Source of the DNA: DATNPH01 sp036703315
GTDB lineage: Bacteria > Cyanobacteriota > Cyanobacteriia > Cyanobacteriales > Coleofasciculaceae
DNA: 11,271 nucleotides
Direction of reading: 5' to 3'
NCBI GenBank assembly: GCA_036703315.1
Contig: DATNPH010000145.1
Coordinates: 1-11,271, forward strand
Part shown: positions 6,687-11,271 of the stretch, piece after piece
Layout of the letters: every line of letters starts with the position of its first letter
How positions within the stretch are numbered: the stretch's first letter is position 1
Translations under genes and position numbers: made by a program
Notes under the pieces: model-generated
The model's database searches: none
Told to the model about the DNA's origin: nothing
The model's input: only the letters and a program-made list of their open reading frames with translations

Positions 6687-7643
6687 TTGAGTTTCCGACA
6701 ACTTTTACAAAACTCTCCTCAAATTTTGGAGTTTACTCAACTTTGTCCTGGTATCGCTGCTGGAAGCCCTGTGCCGCCTAACTGGGAGTCGATCGCTATC
6801 CAGCCCCTACTTATCGTTGTCGGTGTGACAGGTGTGGGGAAAAGTACCACTCTCGATAGTTTGAGAAGTCAAGGGGTAGACTTCACGCTACTTCCCAATC
6901 GTCGCAACCTTACAGATCGGCTGATTATTGCTCAAATGCAAGCCGCTAAGGGTCAGCAGCCCCACTCCATTGATCGCTTGGAACGACTCAACTATACCCG
7001 TCGCTACCGAAAACAGTACCCCGGCGGTATGGCACACATTCTGACTCAACTGTGGATAGACCCTGCTCAAACAGCGACTCGGCTAATCTTTGATGGTCTG
7101 AGGGGGGAAAATGAAATCCGTTATGCGGTGCAAGCTCTGCCCCAAGCCAAATTTGTTGTTCTGGATGCACCAGATGAGGTGCGACTCTTGCGGTTGCTGC
7201 ATCGTCAAGATCCTTTTGACCAACTCCACAAACATTCCCCCTCAAGAGTTGAAGACACGTGCCTAGCTATCAGTCCTTGGGTTGACTTTGCCTCCTTGGG
7301 AGTTCCTGAGGCGTCCAGTCTGTTTGATGCAGATCAGGAACAATTAATTCTCTCTCTCGTGCATCAGGGCAGTGTCACCGTAGAGGAACTACGAGCCAAG
7401 CTGAAAATTGTAGTGGAGGAGCGGCGCAACTATGATCCAGTTGCCACAATCGCGACTTTGCGGCAACTAGCTTCTGAACGCACGCTTGTAATTGACACAA
7501 CAACCCACTCCCCTCAGCAAGCGGCTAATCTGCTACTGACCTTCTACGCTGACTTCCTTGCCTCCTGCCAACTTCAGCCAAAGCTTTCACCTACTTTGAG
7601 CCATATCCATCCCATTCCTAATACTGAACGGAGCACGGGTTAG
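6687..7643 (+). CDS. P-loop kinase-like ATPase of unknown function
   Basis: The 318-aa protein has a clear Walker A motif, GVTGVGKST (residues 46-54), and a likely Walker B strand ending in Asp136 (RLIFDG). Basic residues after the P-loop (NRRNLTDR, 71-78) and a second basic patch (TRRYRKQYPGG, 104-114) recall guanylate-kinase-like folds that bind a phosphorylated small molecule. The C-terminal third (about 225-318) is predicted helical and unassigned. No membrane segment or signal peptide is seen. I do not recognise a named family. The gene starts at TTG with a strong AAGGAG site and ends 76 bp before the homocitrate-synthase gene, so the two are probably cotranscribed. It may phosphorylate or activate an intermediate of the same pathway, but this is inference. 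Another possibility is a regulatory or sulfotransferase-like P-loop protein. Confidence 0.85.
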   Translation: MSFRQLLQNSPQILEFTQLCPGIAAGSPVPPNWESIAIQPLLIVVGVTGVGKSTTLDSLRSQGVDFTLLPNRRNLTDRLIIAQMQAAKGQQPHSIDRLERLNYTRRYRKQYPGGMAHILTQLWIDPAQTATRLIFDGLRGENEIRYAVQALPQAKFVVLDAPDEVRLLRLLHRQDPFDQLHKHSPSRVEDTCLAISPWVDFASLGVPEASSLFDADQEQLILSLVHQGSVTVEELRAKLKIVVEERRNYDPVATIATLRQLASERTLVIDTTTHSPQQAANLLLTFYADFLASCQLQPKLSPTLSHIHPIPNTERSTG

Positions 7644-7654
7644 AAGGCTGACCC

Positions 7655-7690
7655 ATGACAAACAACAAAAAGCACACTGTAACTTGCTGA
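7655..7690 (+). other. Mini-ORF with its own Shine-Dalgarno
   Basis: In the gap before the homocitrate synthase an ATG at 7655 is preceded by AAGG (7644-7647, seven-base spacing) and reads MTNNKKHTVTC then TGA. It overlaps nothing and ends 29 bases before the ATG at 7720. It could be a leader peptide or chance; no attenuator hairpin is evident. Confidence 0.2.
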
Positions 7691-7707
7691 GAGCTTTGAT
7701 TAGTCAC

Positions 7708-7712
7708 AAGGA
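7708..7712 (+). promoter_or_regulatory. Ribosome binding site fixing the start at 7720
   Basis: AAGGA lies seven bases before ATG 7720. The longer frame from TTG at 7684 has no such site and would add 12 residues ahead of the conserved N-terminus. Confidence 0.7.
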
Positions 7713-7719
7713 TAAGAAA

Positions 7720-8901
7720 ATGTCGCTTACTGAGTTTTTCATCGTTGACAGCACTCTCCGAGAAGGAGAGCAGTTTGTTGGGGCTGCCTTCTCATCAAAA
7801 GACAAGATTGAGATTGCTCGCACATTAAGTGAGTTCGGGGCTGAATATCTGGAAGTCACCTCGCCCTGTGCTTCGCCTCAATCGCGCCGTGACTGTGAGC
7901 ATCTGGCAAGCCTGGGTTTGCGCTCCAAAGTCGTGACTCACATTCGTTGTCATCCGGATGATGCTGAGATTGCGTTAGACGTCGGTGTGGATGGCATAAA
8001 TGTCGTTATTGGCACCTCCGATTTGCTCCGGCAGTTTGCTCACGGCAAAGACATTAATCAAGTTATCGATCTGGCAGCACAAGTATTAACGTATATTCGC
8101 CAGCAGTCACCGACAATCGAGTTGCGTTTTTCAACAGAAGACTCTTTCCGTAGCTCCCTCGAAGACCTGCTTCAGGTCTATACAGCGATTGAACGATTAG
8201 GAGTGGTAAACCGTTTTGGTATTGCTGACACTGTAGGGATTGCCACACCTCAACAAGTCACGAATCTGGTTAGAACTCTGCGACCGCTTACCCAGGCAGA
8301 TATTGAGTTTCATGGGCATAATGATACGGGTTGTGCGATCGCCAACAGCTATTCAGCCCTCGAAGCCGGTGCAACCCACATTAACACCTGTATCTTAGGA
8401 ATTGGAGAACGCAATGGAATTACTCCCCTGAGCGGTCTAATCGCCCGTTTGTATACCCTCAACCCAGACTTAGTCCGGCGTAAGTATCAGTTGCCTCTGC
8501 TAAAGCATCTGGATCAATTGGTTGCCCAAAAAGTTGGTGTTACTATCCCCTTTAACCACTACATCACTGGGAAAAGTGCTTTTAGCCACAAAGCAGGAAT
8601 ACACCTCAAGGCTCTCCTCAAGAATTCTAAAACTTACGAAATTCTTGACCCACAGGACTTCGATTTAACCCGCCGACTTGAAGTTGCCCATCGACTCACA
8701 GGTTGGCATGCCATCCAGGAACGGGCAGATCAGTTGGGTTTGGACTTACCAGAAACCCAACTTCGAGCTGCCACTCAGTACATCAAAGCCCTAGCTGACC
8801 ATCGGCAACTTAGCCTAGCTGATGTGGATGTTATTTTGCATCAATGGCGCAATAACAGTATGTTGCAAAAAGTTCCTGAGAGCCAAGAGTCTTTTGGATG
8901 A
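7720..8901 (+). CDS. Homocitrate synthase, Lys20 type (EC 2.3.3.14-like)
   Basis: The 393-aa DRE-TIM metallolyase-family enzyme would condense acetyl-CoA with a 2-oxo acid, most likely 2-oxoglutarate to give homocitrate. It resembles fungal and Thermus Lys20 more than LeuA or NifV. Visible motifs are VDSTLREGEQF (9-19; Asp10 metal, Arg14, Glu15, Gln18), VTSP (46-49), THIRCH (73-78; His74 is the likely counterpart of the 2-oxoglutarate-selecting His72 of the Thermus enzyme), RFSTEDSFRS (136-145), GIADTVG (167-173), metal ligands His198/His200 in EFHGHND, GIGERNGITPLSGL (227-240), HKAGIH (290-295) and TYEIL (305-309). The ATG start has AAGGA seven bases before it. Cyanobacteria usually make lysine by the diaminopimelate route, and no nif or lys gene lies nearby, so the product may feed a specialised pathway with the neighbouring oxygenases. 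Substrate choice is the main uncertainty. Confidence 0.88.
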   Translation: MSLTEFFIVDSTLREGEQFVGAAFSSKDKIEIARTLSEFGAEYLEVTSPCASPQSRRDCEHLASLGLRSKVVTHIRCHPDDAEIALDVGVDGINVVIGTSDLLRQFAHGKDINQVIDLAAQVLTYIRQQSPTIELRFSTEDSFRSSLEDLLQVYTAIERLGVVNRFGIADTVGIATPQQVTNLVRTLRPLTQADIEFHGHNDTGCAIANSYSALEAGATHINTCILGIGERNGITPLSGLIARLYTLNPDLVRRKYQLPLLKHLDQLVAQKVGVTIPFNHYITGKSAFSHKAGIHLKALLKNSKTYEILDPQDFDLTRRLEVAHRLTGWHAIQERADQLGLDLPETQLRAATQYIKALADHRQLSLADVDVILHQWRNNSMLQKVPESQESFG

Positions 8902-9003
8902 GAGTTCGGTAGATAGGCGCTCTCAAAATTACTCAAGTTTGATGAACCCTTTCAGAATTTGGCGTTACCACCAGTAGTATGCCTTGTAGTGCTTTGGAAA
9001 AAA

Positions 9004-9075
9004 CAGGAAGAACTTTATGCAACTAACACAAGAGCAAGTCAAGAAGAACTTTATGCAACTAACACAAGAGCAGGT
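9004..9075 (+). repeat. 36-bp tandem duplication of a translation start
   Basis: Positions 9004-9039 and 9040-9075 match at 34 of 36 bases (differences 9006 G/9042 A and 9037 A/9073 G). Each copy holds a purine-rich Shine-Dalgarno, an ATG and seven codons. Because 36 is a multiple of three, both starts are in frame and the protein gains a 12-residue repeat (MQLTQEQV occurs twice). Confidence 0.95.
9005..9010 (+). promoter_or_regulatory. Ribosome binding site favouring the upstream start
   Basis: AGGAAG precedes ATG 9017 by six bases. The corresponding site before ATG 9053 is AAGAAG, having lost the GG. The first copy is therefore the better initiation site. Confidence 0.6.
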
Positions 9076-9892
9076 AGAGCAGTATCAAGAACAAGGTTAT
9101 TTGTTGCTCCCAGAGTATTTCTCTCAACAGGAAACATCAGTCATGTGTGCTCAAATTCCTGCTGCAATGGCTAATGACGCTGTTAAGAAGGATTGGGAAC
9201 CAGACGGCAAAACGTTTCGTTCTCTTTTAGGAATCATAGAACACAAATTCTTCTACGACTTAGCGCGGCACCCACGCCTACTTAACCTAGCTCAGCAGTT
9301 GCTCGATAGCGAGGTCTATATCTTCCGTTCTCGCATCAATTCGAAGCCAGCTTTTACTGGAGGTATGTGGCCGTGGCATCAAGACTACTCATTCTCACAC
9401 CATTTAGATGGTGTGCCATCGCCCAGGATGACCAAGGCAATAATTTTCTTTGATGAAGTGAATGAGTTTAATGGACCACTGTATGTCATCCCTGGTTCCC
9501 ATAAAGAAGGTATTGTTGATGTTGAAACGCACCCTGAGGTGAATACAGCTACAGGCGACAAAACTAACGGGACAATGACTACTAGTGCTTATCTCCCGTA
9601 TACCACTCCCAGAGAAACAGTAGCCAAATTAGTCGATAAGCAGGGTATTGTAGCGACGAAAGGTTCGGCTGGAACTGTTCTGTTGATTAACCTAAGCGTA
9701 GTTCATGGCTCGGTTTCCAACATATCGCCATTCCAGCGCCGGATTCTCAATATAACTTACAACAGTGTTGAGAACCTACCGATTATTCAACGCACAGAAG
9801 CTAGGCCAGGAAATGTTCATTATTCGCCGCTGCAATCTCTAGATACGGAAGAAGCCGATCGCCTGTTTTCTGACAAAGTCTTGTCAAGTTAA
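9017..9892 (+). CDS. PhyH-family Fe(II)/2-oxoglutarate-dependent hydroxylase
   Basis: The 291-aa (or 279-aa from ATG 9053) enzyme belongs to the phytanoyl-CoA dioxygenase superfamily. It would use O2 and 2-oxoglutarate to hydroxylate a small molecule in the cytoplasm. The iron triad is His121, Asp123 (in WPWHQDYS) and His230 (VVHGS), and Arg241 or Arg242 (SPFQRRI) is the likely 2-oxoglutarate-binding arginine. The stretches DGVPSPRM, FFDEVNEFNGPL and IPGSHKEG are shared with ectoine-hydroxylase-like and amino-acid-hydroxylating members. PhnY, partner of the HD oxygenase PhnZ, is in the same superfamily, which makes the HD gene at 5694 notable. The start region is a perfect-frame 36-bp tandem duplication, giving a repeated N-terminus before the conserved EQGY segment. 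The gene begins 115 bp after the homocitrate synthase. The substrate cannot be read from the sequence. Confidence 0.9.
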   Translation: MQLTQEQVKKNFMQLTQEQVEQYQEQGYLLLPEYFSQQETSVMCAQIPAAMANDAVKKDWEPDGKTFRSLLGIIEHKFFYDLARHPRLLNLAQQLLDSEVYIFRSRINSKPAFTGGMWPWHQDYSFSHHLDGVPSPRMTKAIIFFDEVNEFNGPLYVIPGSHKEGIVDVETHPEVNTATGDKTNGTMTTSAYLPYTTPRETVAKLVDKQGIVATKGSAGTVLLINLSVVHGSVSNISPFQRRILNITYNSVENLPIIQRTEARPGNVHYSPLQSLDTEEADRLFSDKVLSS

Positions 9893-10201
9893 TCACGGTT
9901 ACAGCAACTAGTAGAATCTGGGATACTCTTTCTGCCTCTGTTATGTTCACCACCTGCAATGTACACCTGTTATCGCTTCCCAACTGAAATCATCTACGCG
10001 ATTTGAAGGTGTTCACTGACTTGTTTTCTTGCTTTAACGTGAGTTCGACGGAACGCTGGAAATTATGATTGTTATTGATGGCTTGGAGCCTGAAACCCGC
10101 ATTCCTGCGTCTGCCAGGTTGTCTCATCGAACTCACGTTGTTTTACTCACTAAATCACGGTGCTGAAAGCTCCTAACAACCTTAACCCTAGGCCTAAACC
10201 C
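9893..10201. other. Convergent intergenic region, 309 bp
   Basis: It lies between the 3' ends of the plus-strand hydroxylase and the minus-strand exporter. No gene is supported. Its main content is the inverted-repeat element at 10036-10139; the rest shows no clear feature, and no classical hairpin plus T-run terminator is present. Confidence 0.65.
10036..10139. repeat. 104-bp element with 13-bp perfect inverted ends
   Basis: AACGTGAGTTCGA at 10036-10048 is the exact reverse complement of TCGAACTCACGTT at 10127-10139. The interior is more G+C rich than the flanks and has no supported gene. There is no obvious target-site duplication. It could be a non-autonomous mobile element, a transposon-end remnant, or, being between convergent genes, a structure that ends transcription from both sides. 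Confidence 0.5.
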
Positions 10202-10975
10202 TTACTGATAACTAATCCAGGCTTGCCAAAACATGTAAATTGAAAGCGTTGCCAAAAAGATTCGGAAGATTATGAACACAACATGATCTGGTAACTTTGG
10301 CAAAACGCGAGTACTCACCTGTGCACCTAGATAACCGCCAACTCCTAAGATGATGCCTTGCATAAATAAGATATTCCCATGTGTCGCATGCACCACACAA
10401 GCAGATACGGTAATGCCAATAATGACACCTAAGCTAGTTTGAATTGCCGTTTTGATTGGTTCCCCTAACAGCAACATCTGTAATGGCACCATAATCGAAC
10501 CACCACCGCCACCCAGTAAACCTGCAAATATACCCGCAGCTCCTCCGGTTCCAATTCTAGAAAGCACAGGGTTAAACTTTTGTGGTTTAGACTGTACTTT
10601 TTGAGCTGATAAGCGCTTTCGCAGCTCTAGCAAGTAAATATTAATGAGTAGAAATATTCCAAATACAAAAAGTATTAAATAGGGAGCAATATTGCTCGCC
10701 AAATAAACGCCAATTTGAACCGTCACTAATGCTGGAATTCCCAAAAGCAACACCCGCTTAGCATCAAAGTAGCCCATCCGTCGATTTTGTAGGCTGCCAG
10801 AAACTGAAATAACCGTAACACCTAGAGTACTAGTGGCTACGGCTTGAACAGGCGTATAACCTAAAGTCACTAAAAGAGGGACTGAGATTATACCGCCGCC
10901 AACTCCTAACAAACCAGCCAGAATTCCAGACAGGAATCCTCCACTTGCTAAAATTAGCAAACTTCCGATAATCAT
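10202..10975 (-). CDS. TauE/SafE (TSUP) family membrane transporter
   Basis: This 257-aa polytopic inner-membrane protein has two homologous halves. Each opens with the glycine-rich hallmark, GLLGVGGGIISVPLL (21-35) and GLLGGGGGSIMVPL (152-165). I count about seven to eight hydrophobic helices, with a basic cytoplasmic loop at about 118-140 (LRKRLSAQK). The length is normal for TSUP proteins, which export or import sulfite, sulfoacetate, taurine-derived or other organosulfur anions, usually coupled to protons. ATG at 10975 begins directly at the first helix, and no good Shine-Dalgarno is seen upstream. It is convergent with the hydroxylase gene and so not in its operon. A link to the metabolic block, for instance export of a sulfonate or organic acid, is only a possibility. 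Family assignment is firm; the substrate is not. Confidence 0.92.
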   Translation of the reverse strand: MIIGSLLILASGGFLSGILAGLLGVGGGIISVPLLVTLGYTPVQAVATSTLGVTVISVSGSLQNRRMGYFDAKRVLLLGIPALVTVQIGVYLASNIAPYLILFVFGIFLLINIYLLELRKRLSAQKVQSKPQKFNPVLSRIGTGGAAGIFAGLLGGGGGSIMVPLQMLLLGEPIKTAIQTSLGVIIGITVSACVVHATHGNILFMQGIILGVGGYLGAQVSTRVLPKLPDHVVFIIFRIFLATLSIYMFWQAWISYQ

Positions 10976-11014
10976 AGATAGAATGCCCTGGTTAGATTCA
11001 CCACAAATGATATA

Positions 11015-11038
11015 TTTCCAGAAATCAAATCCTGGAAA
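11015..11038 (-). promoter_or_regulatory. Dyad, possible operator upstream of the exporter
   Basis: TTTCCAG (11015-11021) and CTGGAAA (11032-11038) form a perfect 7-bp inverted repeat with a 10-bp spacer that is partly symmetric. It is 40 bp upstream of the ATG at 10975, where a repressor or a 5'-UTR hairpin would act. No known regulator motif is recognised. Confidence 0.35.
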
Positions 11039-11070
11039 CTAAGTCCAAATGGTCTTTTAGCTGGATTATA

Positions 11071-11120
11071 TTTATGCTTAATGAAGCCTACAGTTTTATG
11101 CTTAATGAAGCCTACAGTTT
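11071..11120. repeat. 24-bp perfect tandem repeat, two copies
   Basis: The 24-bp unit beginning TTTATGCTTAATGAAGCC occurs at 11071-11094 and 11095-11118, with two further bases matching. The copies are identical, which suggests recent duplication or concerted maintenance. It lies about 100-145 bp upstream of the exporter start. Confidence 0.9.
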
Positions 11121-11271
11121 CAACTCCGGTACGAAGTTATTTTTTTCCTATAAATAGAGAATATTCGATGGTTACTAAGATGGCAATAAACCGATATAAA
11201 GATTCGATGAAGTGATGATAAAGATTCAATAAAGTTAAGTTTGAACTATCGCTTTTTAATGACTCTGGGAA

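Larger units (their letters stand above)
10976..11271. other. Upstream region of the exporter gene, A+T rich
   Basis: No gene is seen up to the window edge. It contains a dyad (11015-11038), a 24-bp tandem repeat (11071-11120) and a diverged 22-bp direct repeat (ATAAAGATTC at 11196 and 11218). The promoter of the minus-strand exporter should lie here, but I cannot place it with confidence. Confidence 0.55.

Noticed and set aside
7684..7719. Longer homocitrate synthase from TTG 7684
   Set aside because: It adds 12 non-conserved residues and lacks a ribosome binding site, while ATG 7720 has AAGGA seven bases upstream.
8899..8925. Hairpin TGAGAG/CTCTCA after the homocitrate synthase as a terminator
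   Set aside because: The stem is only 6 bp with a 15-base loop and is followed by AAAATT rather than a T-run, so the next gene may well be cotranscribed.
8959..9174. 71-aa open frame across the hydroxylase start
   Set aside because: It is a shadow of the 36-bp tandem duplication in another frame (the EELYATNTRA repeat) and overlaps a clear PhyH gene.

Overview
The window looks like chromosomal DNA of a cyanobacterium, probably a filamentous, repeat-rich one. Five perfect copies of the cyanobacterial HIP1 octamer GCGATCGC are visible (starts at 1170, 1688, 2411, 3929 and 8335). There is a heptanucleotide repeat tract of the STRR type known from filamentous cyanobacteria, a palindromic repeat of the type scattered in Nostocales genomes, and an MCP/hybrid-CheA pair with the cyanobacterial taxis architecture. 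I cannot name the species.

Layout. (1) Positions 1-4870, plus strand: the 3' part of a membrane methyl-accepting chemotaxis protein, then a large CheA-type hybrid histidine kinase (Hpt, dimerisation, ATPase, CheW, receiver). The 146-bp gap between them is almost entirely TTAGTNN-type heptamers in two opposite orientations. (2) Positions 4871-5693: 823 bp with no convincing gene. It holds a MITE-like 112-bp element, a decayed heptamer element, a cluster of hairpins and a degenerate copy of the DNA around the start of the next gene. (3) Positions 5694-9892, plus strand: four metabolic genes. They are an HD-domain protein with a MIOX/PhnZ-like diiron ligand set, a P-loop kinase-like protein of unknown function, a Lys20-type homocitrate synthase and a PhyH-family Fe(II)/2-oxoglutarate hydroxylase whose start region is tandemly duplicated. 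(4) Positions 9893-10201: a convergent gap with a 13-bp inverted repeat 104 bp across. (5) Positions 10202-10975, minus strand: a TauE/SafE-type exporter, preceded by a dyad and a 24-bp tandem repeat.

How the genes may work together. The chemotaxis pair would send a ligand or light signal through a phosphorelay to a pilus or other motility output. Its CheW, CheY and remaining partners would lie upstream of the window. The 5694-9892 block is the most interesting part. A PhyH hydroxylase with an HD diiron oxygenase is the same pairing of families as PhnY and PhnZ, which hydroxylate and then cleave 2-aminoethylphosphonate. Here, however, the pair flanks a homocitrate-synthase-like enzyme and an unassigned kinase-like ATPase, and no phosphonate transporter or regulator is visible. 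A shared pathway is inference from co-orientation and spacing (372, 76 and 115 bp), not something the sequence proves.
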